Shown: positions 1 to 7,355 of the stretch, piece after piece | How the letters are laid out: every line of letters begins with the position of its first letter | Position numbering within the stretch: the first letter of the stretch is position 1 | From: CAYOWK01 sp964407665 | GTDB taxonomy: Bacteria; Pseudomonadota; Alphaproteobacteria; Caulobacterales; Hyphomonadaceae | DNA length: 64,000 bases | Reading direction: 5' to 3' | NCBI GenBank assembly: GCA_964407665.1 | Contig: CAYOWK010000014.1 | Coordinates: forward strand, 1 to 64,000 | Made by a program: the position numbers and the translations under genes | The notes under the pieces: model-generated | What the model saw: the letters and a program-made list of their open reading frames with translations, nothing else | What the model was told of the DNA's origin: nothing | The model's database searches: none

Positions 1-45
1 GAGCGCTGAACCCAACAGAATCCGGAGGGGCTTGTGGCGGGAAGG

Positions 46-126
46 CCCGTCCTTCCCCTTCGATACGCGGCCCTACGGCCGCTACTCAGGGTGAGGGACG
101 CTGCTTCGCAGCTCCTCAGGATGAGC
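46..126. repeat. composite of two palindromic repeat units
   Basis: Two small hairpin units lie back to back. The first contains the stem GCGGCC-CTA-CGGCCGC and the second CTGCTTCGCAG followed by CTCCTCAGGATGAG. They match the style of the intergenic palindromic repeats common in alphaproteobacteria, in which CTGAGGA and TCGAAGGA motifs flank a short variable stem. No gene is visible in bases 1-254 apart from these repeats. Confidence 0.6.
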
Positions 127-177
127 CTTCCCTGACAAGTGAAGCCTGTTTTCTTTCGCAAATACTACAACGCGGCT

Positions 178-217
178 CATCCTGAGGAGCGCACGCAGTG
201 CGCGTCTCGAAGGACGG
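178..217. repeat. palindromic repeat unit (CATCCTGAGGAGC type)
   Basis: CATCCTGAGGAGC is followed by the stem GCACGCAGTGCG and then GTCTCGAAGGACG. The outer halves are complementary to each other in the manner of REP/BIME-like elements, and this unit lies in inverted orientation to the unit at 46-126. It sits just downstream of the minus-strand PLP-enzyme operon and may act as a transcript end or be a passive repeat. Confidence 0.6.
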
Positions 218-254
218 GCCGCGTGGCGCCGGTCGGATCGGGCTGTTGACCACC

Positions 255-365
255 CTAGGTCAGGAAGGGCACGGGCACGCCGAAGATGGTGAGGAACATC
301 AGGCCTGCCAGGATGAGCATGGCGGCGACCGAGATGCCCCGGATGATGTAGAAGACCTTGTACAT
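255..365 (-). CDS. 36-residue single-pass membrane peptide
   Basis: A short open frame encodes 36 residues beginning MYKVFYIIRGISVAA and ending FGVPVPFLT. Nearly the whole length after residue 5 is hydrophobic, which predicts one membrane helix and an almost absent soluble part. It lies 45 bases downstream of the PLP-dependent enzyme on the same strand, so it is probably co-transcribed with it. A GGAAAG element sits just before the ATG. Codon third positions are GC-rich, as in real genes here. I do not recognise the family; it could be a small membrane regulator or a spurious frame. The coherent helix and operon position favour a real gene. Confidence 0.55.
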   Translation of the reverse strand: MYKVFYIIRGISVAAMLILAGLMFLTIFGVPVPFLT

Positions 366-410
366 GGCTTTCCAATCGGCTGGGGGCTCAGGAGGTTCCC
401 GGACCGGCTG

Positions 411-1478
411 TCAGATCTCGAGGCGTCCGGTTTCGAAGAAGCGCTCGAGTGCGGTTTCCGGCCCGGCGGTGTCGAGGCTGCGGGCGGCCAGCCACTCGTC
501 GCTGAAGCAGGTGGTGCGGTAGCGCTCGCCCGCGTCGCAGAGGATGGAGACGATGGAGCCGGGCTGGCCGGCCTCCGCCATCTCGGCAGCGATCTGCGCG
601 CAGGCCCAGAGGTTGGTTCCGGTGGAGGGGCCGCAGAGGCGGCCGAGGCGGCGGCTGAGGACGCGGGCGGCGGCGATGCTGTGCGCGTCGGGGATGGCGA
701 GCATCCGGTCCACCACGTCCGGGATGAAGCTGGGCTCGACCCGCGGGCGGCCGATGCCTTCCACCAGCGAGGCCGGGCCGTCGACATGGGAGACGGTGCG
801 GTCGGCCCAGTGGCGGTGGAAAACGGAGGCTTCGGGGTCGGCCACGCACAGCTGTGTCGCCTTGCGGTTGTAGCGGGAGTAGCGGCCGATGGTGGCGGAG
901 GTGCCGCCCGTGCCGGCGCCGCAGACGATCCAGGACGGCTCCGGGTGCGGCTCGCGCGACATCTGCGAGAAGATGGATTCGGCGATGTTGTTGTTGGAGC
1001 GCCAGTCGGTGGCGCGCTCGGCATAGGTGAACTGGTCCATGTAGTGGCCGCCGAGCTTGTCCGCGAGCGCGGCGGCGGCCGGGTACATCTCCATGGCGGT
1101 GTCGACGAAGTGGCAGCTGCCGCCCTGGAACTCGATGGCGGCGATCTTCTCGGCGGCTGTGCGGCGCGGCAGGACGGCCACGAAGGGCAGGCCCAGCATG
1201 CGGGCGAAGTAGGCCTCGGAGACGGCGGTGGAGCCGCTGGTCGCCTCGATGACGGGCATGCCTTCGCGCAGCCAGCCATTGCAGAGCGCGTAGAGAAAGA
1301 GCGAGCGGGCGAGGCGGTGCTTGAGGCTGCCGCTGGGGTGGCTTGATTCATCCTTCAGATAGAGCGCGATGTGCGGCAGCGCCGGCATGGCGACGGGGAT
1401 CAGGTGCGTGTCGGCCGACCGGTTATAGTCGGCCTCGATGCGGGCGATCGCGCGGTGGCTCCAGGCGTGTGGGGTCAT
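411..1478 (-). CDS. PLP-dependent cysteine synthase family enzyme
   Basis: 355-residue fold-type II PLP enzyme of the cysteine synthase/cystathionine beta-synthase family. The PLP-binding lysine is K53 in PSGSLKHR, the substrate loop is ATSGST (79-84), and the phosphate-binding loop is GAGTGGT (187-193). Expected chemistry is beta-replacement or beta-elimination on serine or cysteine derivatives in the cytoplasm. The asparagine loop and C-terminus differ from textbook CysK, so it may be a cysteine desulfhydrase (Cds1-like) rather than the biosynthetic enzyme. I start at ATG 1478; the frame stays open further upstream, but that part runs into a palindromic repeat and has no protein-like character. 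No good Shine-Dalgarno is visible. Confidence 0.85.
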   Translation of the reverse strand: MTPHAWSHRAIARIEADYNRSADTHLIPVAMPALPHIALYLKDESSHPSGSLKHRLARSLFLYALCNGWLREGMPVIEATSGSTAVSEAYFARMLGLPFVAVLPRRTAAEKIAAIEFQGGSCHFVDTAMEMYPAAAALADKLGGHYMDQFTYAERATDWRSNNNIAESIFSQMSREPHPEPSWIVCGAGTGGTSATIGRYSRYNRKATQLCVADPEASVFHRHWADRTVSHVDGPASLVEGIGRPRVEPSFIPDVVDRMLAIPDAHSIAAARVLSRRLGRLCGPSTGTNLWACAQIAAEMAEAGQPGSIVSILCDAGERYRTTCFSDEWLAARSLDTAGPETALERFFETGRLEI

Positions 1479-1543
1479 GGGGAGGTGATAGCGGGTGCGC
1501 GCGTGGGAGGCAAAGGGGCGGTGAGGAAACAGCGGTGCGCGCC

Positions 1544-1596
1544 GCGCCTCGTGGTTCGACGGGCGCGGGCTACGCCCGCTGCTCACCATGAGGCGC
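1544..1596. repeat. palindromic repeat unit (CCTCGTGGTTCGA type)
   Basis: CGCCTCGTGGTTCGACGGGC, a short hairpin GCGGGCTACGCCCGC, and CTCACCATGAGGCG. The two ends are imperfect inverted repeats of each other. The same unit recurs at 1625, 2060, 2184, 2296 and 51529. Confidence 0.75.
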
Positions 1597-1624
1597 TCTA
1601 TCCAATATCAGTTGTCTCTCTATA

Positions 1625-1677
1625 GCGCCTCATGGTGAGCAGGGCGCGAAGCGCCCGCCCGTCGAACCACGAGGCGC
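1625..1677. repeat. palindromic repeat unit, inverted relative to 1544-1596
   Basis: Reverse orientation of the preceding unit: CGCCTCATGGTGAGC, a hairpin GGGCGCGAAGCGCCC, then GTCGAACCACGAGGCG. The two units face each other across 28 bases, as in BIME arrangements, and could fold into one long cruciform between the PLP enzyme and the GIY-YIG gene. Confidence 0.75.
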
Positions 1678-1733
1678 GGGAGGCCGTGACGTCTCCGCTT
1701 TCCTGTGCGAGCTTTCGCCAGCGGGGGAGCGCG

Positions 1734-2039
1734 ATGAGCGGCTGGGTCTATATTCTCGAATGCGCGGATGGGTCGTCCTATGTGGGCAGCTATCGGGGCC
1801 CCGATCCCGCGATCCGTGTCGGCGAGCACGATGACGGTCGCTATGCCGATGCCTGGACGGCAAGACGTTTGCCCGTGAAGCTGGCGTGGGCGGGCGAGTT
1901 CCAGCGCATCACCGACGCGGTCGATTTTGAACACCGCATCAAGAAGTGGCGGCGCGCCAAGAAGGAGGCCGTCATTCGCGGTGAGTGGATGGCTCTGCCC
2001 GGGCTTTCGCGCGCCTATTCGCGGGGGCGGGCGGAGTGA
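1734..2039 (+). CDS. GIY-YIG domain protein
   Basis: 101-residue protein made up of one GIY-YIG (UvrC N-terminal type) domain. The hallmark residues are WVYILEC near the N-terminus and YVGSY about ten residues later, followed by a conserved Arg/Glu/His patch (AIRVGEH) and a C-terminal KKWRRAKK motif, as in the YhbQ/UPF0213 group. These small proteins are presumed single-strand or structure-specific nucleases; the physiological substrate is not established. ATG 1734 has a GGGGGAG site just upstream. The frame continues 5' into the repeat at 1625, but that part is not credible coding sequence. It is flanked on both sides by palindromic repeats. Confidence 0.85.
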   Translation: MSGWVYILECADGSSYVGSYRGPDPAIRVGEHDDGRYADAWTARRLPVKLAWAGEFQRITDAVDFEHRIKKWRRAKKEAVIRGEWMALPGLSRAYSRGRAE

Positions 2040-2059
2040 ACCGGCCGCCGGTGCGGGCC

Positions 2060-2136
2060 GCGCCTCGTGGTTCGATCCTTCGACAGGCTCAGGATAAACT
2101 CGGCGCGCCCTAGTGGGCGCTGGTCACCATGAGGCG
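2060..2136. repeat. palindromic repeat unit with an internal insertion
   Basis: Ends match the CCTCGTGGTTCGA / TCACCATGAGGCG repeat, but the centre also holds ATCCTTCGACAGGCTCAGGAT, a second repeat type. This looks like nesting or recombination between repeat families. Confidence 0.6.
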
Positions 2137-2183
2137 CTTGAGAGAGGCAGGGTGATCTTGAGGGAGCCCTTGATCTTGAGAGA

Positions 2184-2232
2184 GCCCTCATGGTGAGCAG
2201 CCGCGGAGCGGCGCCCGTCGAACCACGAGGGC
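2184..2232. repeat. palindromic repeat unit, inverted
   Basis: GCCCTCATGGTGAGCAGCC, stem CGCGGAGCGGCG, GTCGAACCACGAGGGC. Inverted relative to the units at 2060 and 2296. Between 2139 and 2183 the word TGATCTTGAG occurs twice as a short direct repeat. Confidence 0.65.
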
Positions 2233-2295
2233 GGGCTTGCTGGCGGTTGGTTCAGTGTGGTGCTCGGCGGGTGTGTGGCGAGAGTGGTGCGGGCC

Positions 2296-2350
2296 GCGCC
2301 TCGTGGTTCGACGGGCGCCATGCTTTGCATGGCTGCTCACCATGAGGCGC
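2296..2350. repeat. palindromic repeat unit
   Basis: GCGCCTCGTGGTTCGACGGGC, stem CCATGCTTTGCATGG, CTCACCATGAGGCGC. This is the last unit of the 2040-2384 cluster. That 345-base gap between genes is essentially all repeat; I see no gene in it. Confidence 0.7.
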
Positions 2351-2384
2351 TATCTCTGGCGTCGTTAAGTGCCGCCCGGCATCC

Positions 2385-3557
2385 TCACAGCGTCCGCGCG
2401 ATCAGGATCTTCATGATCTCGTTGGTGCCGCCGTAGATGCGCTGGATGCGGCTGTCGCGGTACATGCGGCTGATGGGGTATTCGTCCATGAAGCCGTAGC
2501 CGCCGAAGAGCTGCAGGCAGCGGTCGACGATCTTTCCTTCCATGTCCGAGACCCAGTACTTCGCCATCGAGGCCGTGGCGGCGTCGAGCTTGCCCTTGAG
2601 GTGGCGGGCCATGCAGTTGTCGACGAAGACCTTGGCGATGGTCGCCTCGGTCTTGCACTCGGCAAGCACGAACTGGGTGTTCTGGAAATCGAGGATGCGC
2701 TTGCCGAAGGCCTGGCGCTGCTTGACGTAGTCGATGGTGAGGGCGAGGGCGCGTTCGATGGTGGCCATGCCCTGGATGGCGATGTTCAGGCGCTCCTGCG
2801 GGAGCTGCTGCATCAGCTGGTAGAAGCCCTGGCCCTCCTCCGTGCCGAGGAGGTTTTCGGTGGGGATCTTCACGTCGTTGAAGAAGAGTTCGGAGGTGTC
2901 CTGCGCGGGCTGGCCCAGCTTGGAGAGATTGCGGCCGCGCTCGAAGCCTTCGGCGCCGTCGGTCTCCACGAAGAGCAGCGAGACGCCCTTGGCGCCTGCA
3001 GCCCGGTCGGTCTTGGCGACGACGCAGATCAGGTTGGCGCTCTGGCCGTTGGTGATGAAGGTCTTGGAGCCGTTGATCACGTACTGGTTGCCCGAGCGCA
3101 GGGCGGTGGTCTTCACGGCCTGCAGGTCGGAGCCGGCGCCGGGCTCGGTCATGGCGATGGCGGTGATGTACTTGCCCGAGCAGATGCCCGGCAGCCAGCG
3201 GCGCTTCTGTTCTTCCGTGCCGTAGTGAAGGATGTAGGGGGCGACGATGGCGTTGTGCAGGGAGATGCCAAAGCCGTCGACGGCCTTGAGGCCCAGCTGC
3301 TCCATCAGGATGGCTTCGTGGCGGTAGTCGCCGCCGGCGCCGCCGTATTCCTCCGGCATGGACAGGCCCATCAGGCCGGCCTCGGCGGATTTCTCCCACA
3401 TGGAGCGGGGGACGACGTGGGCTTCGCGCCAGCGGTCCACTTCCTCCGGCGGGGCGTTCGCCTCGAAGAAGCGCGCGACCATGTCCTCGAACATGCGGAT
3501 GTCCTCCTCCTGCATGAAATCAGGACGTTCGACATCGAGGACGGCTGCGGCGGACAT
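2385..3557 (-). CDS. acyl-CoA dehydrogenase, long-chain (LCAD-like)
   Basis: 390-residue FAD-dependent acyl-CoA dehydrogenase, probably catalysing the first step of fatty-acid beta-oxidation. The flavin/substrate signatures AMTEPGAGSDL (135-145) and the C-terminal FGGYGFMDEYPI are present. Near the C-terminus the usual YEGT glutamate is replaced by YGGTNEIMK. As in mammalian LCAD and isovaleryl-CoA dehydrogenase, the catalytic base should therefore be the alternative glutamate in the LPQERL motif, E255. Length is normal for the family. Single gene; the start ATG is at 3557. Chain-length preference is inferred from the LCAD-like motifs only. Confidence 0.92.
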   Translation of the reverse strand: MSAAAVLDVERPDFMQEEDIRMFEDMVARFFEANAPPEEVDRWREAHVVPRSMWEKSAEAGLMGLSMPEEYGGAGGDYRHEAILMEQLGLKAVDGFGISLHNAIVAPYILHYGTEEQKRRWLPGICSGKYITAIAMTEPGAGSDLQAVKTTALRSGNQYVINGSKTFITNGQSANLICVVAKTDRAAGAKGVSLLFVETDGAEGFERGRNLSKLGQPAQDTSELFFNDVKIPTENLLGTEEGQGFYQLMQQLPQERLNIAIQGMATIERALALTIDYVKQRQAFGKRILDFQNTQFVLAECKTEATIAKVFVDNCMARHLKGKLDAATASMAKYWVSDMEGKIVDRCLQLFGGYGFMDEYPISRMYRDSRIQRIYGGTNEIMKILIARTL

Positions 3558-3695
3558 GGTGGCTCCCTGGGACGTTTCTTGTTCTGAGGGGACTTGAGCC
3601 TGCCGCGCGCGGCATGTCCAGAGGGGAGCTAAGATTGGGGATGGGGCGCGCCGCCGACGTTGCGTCAGGTTGCAAGGCCTACTTGTTTGCGGGGG

Positions 3696-4166
3696 CTAAA
3701 GCCTACCGGGGCGTGTCTTGTCCGGGGCCGAAACCGGCGCCGTCCAGACTATGGGGCCAGCCGGGAACAACTCCTGTACTAGCTCTGCGACCTTGTCTTC
3801 GGCGCTTATGAACTTGGCCATGTTGGCTCCGCCCATCGTGCTGTCGTAGCTCGCACGACCGGCCGGAATTCCGCCTTCAAACAGGTTGATCTCCGCGCGG
3901 GTCAGATAAAGGGCAAGGTCCCAATTCCAGTGCGCGGTGTATGTCAGAGTTGCTGGGCATCCGGCCGCTGTCGTCGCCTCGACTTTGCGGACTGCGTAGC
4001 CTTTGCGGGTGACATTCGCGGCTATGGCATCCCGGAACTCGGCCTTCACGCCCGGCGCTTCAATGATACAAATTTCTTTGGCGGTGACCCTAGAAGGCTC
4101 CACCTTTTGTGTGATGGCGCATGCCGTCAGGCTAGCCACCGATGCAAAGATCAGAATCCACCGCAT
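3696..4166 (-). CDS. putative lipoprotein, Sbal_3080-like
   Basis: 156-residue protein with a lipoprotein signal (MRWILIFASVASLTAC, lipobox LTAC). The mature part carries the run DLALYLTRAEI, then ASYDSTMGG and NMAKFISAEDKV, which I recognise from the Sbal_3080 family of small proteobacterial lipoproteins of unknown function. A GGGGGA site six bases before ATG 4166 decides the start over the in-frame ATG at 4172. It would be anchored to a membrane in the periplasm. Nothing nearby suggests a role. Confidence 0.7.
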   Translation of the reverse strand: MRWILIFASVASLTACAITQKVEPSRVTAKEICIIEAPGVKAEFRDAIAANVTRKGYAVRKVEATTAAGCPATLTYTAHWNWDLALYLTRAEINLFEGGIPAGRASYDSTMGGANMAKFISAEDKVAELVQELFPAGPIVWTAPVSAPDKTRPGRL

Positions 4167-4293
4167 ACGCATCCCCCATGTACGCCGGCAGGAGTGGCTG
4201 GGATTTTCAATGCTGACAACACAGAAATGGAAATGGGGCTGCATTTCGATTGAACACCAGGCCCTAACATCCGGGTGTTCGCAGCCCGCCGCC

Positions 4294-4321
4294 CTGGATC
4301 CCGGCTTTCGCCGGGATGACC
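4294..4321. repeat. short palindromic repeat ATCCCGG..CCGGGAT
   Basis: GGATCCCGGCTTTCGCCGGGATGAC is a widespread intergenic hairpin in proteobacterial genomes. It lies between the lipoprotein gene and the divergent regulator and could act as a bidirectional transcript end or an insulator. Confidence 0.6.
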
Positions 4322-4344
4322 GGGGGCGATGGCGGATGCGGGCA

Positions 4345-4377
4345 CTAGGAAAAAAATCCTAGGTATTTTATCCTACC
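4345..4377 (+). promoter_or_regulatory. candidate operator and promoter with three TCCTA half-sites
   Basis: An AT-rich stretch contains the inverted repeat CTAGGA-AAAAAA-TCCTAG (4345-4362) and a further direct copy, TTATCCTACC (4368-4377). It overlaps a -10-like TATTTTAT and lies 56 bases upstream of the DnaA-domain-IV-like regulator at 4433. TTATCC is also the first half of the DnaA box (TTATNCACA), so self-binding by the regulator is a plausible inference. Confidence 0.45.
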
Positions 4378-4432
4378 CCTCCGAAACTGGGTCATGATGT
4401 GTGCATCGGACCAGTTGCAACGGAGTTGGGAG

Positions 4433-4792
4433 ATGCTGGAGCTGACGGAAGTCGAGAGGGCGGACCGGGCGCGGGTGCACTTTGCGCGGGTGGTGGCGGG
4501 GTATGCGCTCAGTGTGGCCGAGCGGGAGGTGAGCGATCGCAGCGTGCGCTCGGGGCCCGCCCTGCTGGCGCGGCATGTGGCGATGTATCTGGCGCATGTG
4601 GCGCTGGAGATGAGCCTTGCGCGTATCGCTGCTGCGCTGGGGCAGGACCGCTCGACGGTCGCGCATGCCTGCCACAGGATCGAGGACCGGCGCGACGAGG
4701 CGGCGTTTGACGCCTGGATCTCGGCGCTGGAGGAGACGGTGCGCGCCGCGCCCGAGCCCCGCGTCATGCCGGATGTGGGGCGCGCGGCATGA
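4433..4792 (+). CDS. DnaA domain IV-like helix-turn-helix regulator
   Basis: 119-residue protein. Its central segment (RHVAMYLAHVALEMSLARIA, then GQDRSTVAHACHRIED) follows the pattern of DnaA domain IV, the DNA-binding part of the replication initiator, without any AAA+ ATPase domain. The helix-turn-helix basic/serine-threonine motif DRSTVAHAC corresponds to the DnaA signature that reads the DnaA box. Start: ATG 4433 is preceded by GGAG at 4422-4425; an alternative ATG at 4394 has no ribosome-binding site. The next gene begins inside its last codons (overlap 4789-4792). It is likely a transcription factor rather than an initiator. Confidence 0.75.
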   Translation: MLELTEVERADRARVHFARVVAGYALSVAEREVSDRSVRSGPALLARHVAMYLAHVALEMSLARIAAALGQDRSTVAHACHRIEDRRDEAAFDAWISALEETVRAAPEPRVMPDVGRAA

Positions 4793-5508
4793 GCCGGGTG
4801 TCGCGGATCGAGGCGGTCTCCGCTGAACGGGTTGCGCGGACGCTGGCGATCAGCGGGCGGCGGATGTTCGAGGGGCTGGACGGGGTGTGGCGGATCCAGC
4901 CGGGCGCGGACCGGCGGCGGCGTCCGGTGCTGCAGGCGCCCGAGCAGGTGGCGCGCCGGATGATCGCGCAGGGCGAGCTGGTGGAGGCGGCGGGCGGCGG
5001 CTGGGTGCTGGCGGATGCGGCTGCGGCGCCGGGGTCGCCCGAGGCGCCGCGCCCCGCGCTCGACGCCCGGGCGGCGGATCAGGCGGGGCGGGAGCCGGGA
5101 TCGAGGGGGCCGGGCTTTCCCGGTCTGGCGCTGAAGGCGGGGCGCGGCGAGGGGCCGCTGACGCTTCGCGAGGCGGCGGCGGGGCGCCGGCTGATCGCGG
5201 ATGCGGAGGCGAGCCTGAGGCTGCCGGGGCTGACGATGAACTGGGATGCGGTTCCCTCCGACGGGTCGCAGGCGGGAGCAGCGCCGGGCGCGGGAGGTCC
5301 GCGGGGCGGAGCGGCGCTGGCGGCGGCGAACCGGCTGCAGCGGCTGCGCCGGGAGGCGGGGGCGCGGGCGTTCGATCTGGCGTGGGCGGCGTGCGTGGAC
5401 GGGCTGCCGCTGGCGGTGCTGGAGCGGCGCTTCGGGCTGGCGAGCCGGAGCGCGGGGCGGCATCTGTCCGGCGCGCTCGAGACGATGGCGGACGCCTATG
5501 AGCGGTGA
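4789..5508 (+). CDS. DUF6456 domain protein
   Basis: 239 residues. The N-terminal part (about 1-75) looks like a winged DNA-binding region, the middle (80-125) is Ala/Gly/Pro-rich linker, and the C-terminal part (about 120-235) carries the DUF6456 pattern. That pattern is AAGRRLIADAEASLRLPG then MNWD, followed by a helix-turn-helix-like end (LAVLERRFGLASRSAGRHL). It overlaps the DnaA-IV-like gene by four bases (ATGA), so the two are translated as a pair; I infer a two-component DNA-binding module. Its 3' end overlaps the convergent histidine kinase by 13 bases. Confidence 0.7.
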   Translation: MSRVSRIEAVSAERVARTLAISGRRMFEGLDGVWRIQPGADRRRRPVLQAPEQVARRMIAQGELVEAAGGGWVLADAAAAPGSPEAPRPALDARAADQAGREPGSRGPGFPGLALKAGRGEGPLTLREAAAGRRLIADAEASLRLPGLTMNWDAVPSDGSQAGAAPGAGGPRGGAALAAANRLQRLRREAGARAFDLAWAACVDGLPLAVLERRFGLASRSAGRHLSGALETMADAYER

Positions 5509-6683
5509 GCGGGGCCCTGCAGCGGCATGCTGAAGGTGAAGCGCGTGGCGTCGCCGCCGGATGCGACGGTCAGCCGGCCCTTGTGGGCGCGGGCGATCTG
5601 GGAGGCGATGTAGAGGCCAAGGCCGAGGCCGCGCGCGGGGTCGCCGCCGGGGGCGCGGAAGAAGGGCTCGAAGAGCCGGTCCTGCACATCGTCCGGGATG
5701 GCCTCGCCGGCGTTGGAGACGGACAGTTCGAATACGCCCCCGTGGATGGCGGCTTCGGCCGTTACCGGTGAGCCGTCAGGGGCGTGGCGCAGGGCGTTGC
5801 TGAGCAGGTTCGAGAGGAGCTGCGACAGGCGGGACCGGTCGCAGCGGATGACGCCGGGCAGGTCGAAGCGGGTGACGATGAGGGCTTCGGGCCGGGCGCT
5901 GCGGATTTCCTCCACCACGAGGTCGAGGGCGGAGGCCAGCGAGGGATCTTCCTTCATCTCGACGATGAGGCCGCCGCCGAGGCGCCCGCGCGCGAAGTCG
6001 AGCACGTTGGAGATCAGCTCCGCCATGCGGTCGACGCTGTTGCGCATCTGGCCCAGAAGGCGCTCGTCGGGCGGTCCGCCGCGCCGGGCGATGATGCGCA
6101 GGCCGGCGTCCACGGAGGCCAGCGGGTTGCGCAGGTCGTGGCCCAGCACGGCCATGATCTGCTCGCGCAGCTCGGCGGCGGTGCGGGCGTCGACCAGGGC
6201 CGCTTCCTCGGCGGCGCGGCGGGCGCCGGCTTCGAGGTGGGTGGCGATCAGTTCGGCGAAGAGGGTGAGCGCGGGTACGAGGCCCGGGCCGTTGAGGTCG
6301 TGCGTGACGTCGTCGAAGGCGCAGAGCGTGCCGAAGACCGACCCGTCGGCGCGCAGGACGGGGACGGAGATGTAGCTTTGCACGCTGTGCTGGCGCAGGC
6401 CGGGGTGCTGCGACCAGACGGGATCGCTGGTGATGTCGGACAGGACGACCGGCGCCCGCGTGCGGCGGGACTCGTTGCAGACGGTCTCGCTGGCCGGAAG
6501 CGTGTGTCCCGGCTCGATCCCGGCGATCCTGCGCCCGCTGACAGCACAGGCGGTCCAGCGGTCGGCGTCGAAGCGCGTGACGACGGCGATGGACATGCCG
6601 GTCAGCTCGCGGACGGTCTCGAGGATACGCTCGACGGCGCCGATGGTCGCGATCACCGTTATGTCCGGGGCGGCGGAGGTCAT
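5496..6683 (-). CDS. GAF domain sensor histidine kinase
   Basis: 395-residue soluble kinase. Residues about 10-155 form a GAF domain with the typical VCNESRR and SYISVPVL strands. A short coiled coil (155-180) leads into the HisKA domain, with phospho-acceptor H182 in GHDLRNPL. The HATPase domain follows, with the N box SNLLSNALRHAP and the G2 box GLGLGLYIA. No membrane segment is present. No response regulator is adjacent, so it is an orphan kinase that may feed a phosphorelay or a general stress-type regulator. The gene is convergent with DUF6456. Confidence 0.9.
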   Translation of the reverse strand: MTSAAPDITVIATIGAVERILETVRELTGMSIAVVTRFDADRWTACAVSGRRIAGIEPGHTLPASETVCNESRRTRAPVVLSDITSDPVWSQHPGLRQHSVQSYISVPVLRADGSVFGTLCAFDDVTHDLNGPGLVPALTLFAELIATHLEAGARRAAEEAALVDARTAAELREQIMAVLGHDLRNPLASVDAGLRIIARRGGPPDERLLGQMRNSVDRMAELISNVLDFARGRLGGGLIVEMKEDPSLASALDLVVEEIRSARPEALIVTRFDLPGVIRCDRSRLSQLLSNLLSNALRHAPDGSPVTAEAAIHGGVFELSVSNAGEAIPDDVQDRLFEPFFRAPGGDPARGLGLGLYIASQIARAHKGRLTVASGGDATRFTFSMPLQGPAHRS

Positions 6684-6803
6684 GGTGGGGCGTCGCTCAT
6701 TGGCCGGGGTTTGGACGGGTCAGAGCCGCGCAATCTGGCGCACGGCGGGGAGCTTGTCCCTGTCCATTGTCGGTAAACTGCTGAAATGTGCCGGGTGAGC
6801 CGA

Positions 6804-7241
6804 TCAGGCTGCAGCCTGGGCTTCTGCCCGGATGCGCTGCAGCATGGATTTGAGTCCGTTCGAGCGCTGCGATGTCAGGGCCTCTGACACGCCGATGTCG
6901 CGGAAGAAGGCCTCGGCGTCGAAGGCCAGGATCTGCGCGGGCGGCTGGTCCGAGTAGAGGCGCAGGATCAGGGCGACGAGGCCGGCGACGATGGCGGCGT
7001 CGGAGGCGCCGTTGAAGGCGAGCGCGCCGGGGACGGCCTGCGAGGGGTGGGCGGTCATCCAGACCTGCGAAGCGCAGCCGCGGACCTTGTTGGCCTCCAC
7101 CATCTCGGCGTCCGGCATGGCGGGCATGTGCCGGCCGAGGTCGATGATATGGGCGAAGCGCGCTTCCCAGTCGTCGAGGAAGGCGAACTCGTCGCGGATG
7201 TCCGTGGCGCGCAGGTCTATGGTGTCGGGCGTGGTCGTCAT
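6804..7241 (-). CDS. sufE: SufE family sulfur acceptor
   Basis: 145-residue protein of the SufE/CsdE family, which accepts persulfide sulfur from a cysteine desulfurase (SufS) during Fe-S cluster assembly in the cytoplasm. The conserved motif VRGCASQVW contains the acceptor cysteine C56, and the surrounding PDAEMVEANKVRGC and LRLYSDQPP blocks are typical. I start at ATG 7241, because the 17 upstream residues in frame lack family similarity. No other suf gene is in the window, so it works in trans with a suf operon elsewhere. Confidence 0.88.
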   Translation of the reverse strand: MTTTPDTIDLRATDIRDEFAFLDDWEARFAHIIDLGRHMPAMPDAEMVEANKVRGCASQVWMTAHPSQAVPGALAFNGASDAAIVAGLVALILRLYSDQPPAQILAFDAEAFFRDIGVSEALTSQRSNGLKSMLQRIRAEAQAAA

Positions 7242-7297
7242 GAGCCCGAGATGAGGCCATGCGCCAGCCAGTGCAAGGGTTCTTGCCGTCACATGCG

Positions 7298-7326
7298 AAA
7301 AGGCCCGCCGCTGGAAGCGACGGGCC
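7298..7326 (-). terminator. Rho-independent terminator for the gene at 7356-8381
   Basis: Read on the minus strand: GGCCCG, TCGCT, loop, AGCGG, CGGGCC, then TTTT. This is a strong GC stem of about ten pairs followed by a U-tract, 30 bases past the stop codon of the exported protein. Confidence 0.8.
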
Positions 7327-7355
7327 CGTTCATCGGGAAAAAAGGTCGGTTCAGG

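Noticed and set aside
2060..2350. CRISPR-like array
   Set aside because: Units are palindromic, inverted relative to each other, unequally spaced and with no cas gene.
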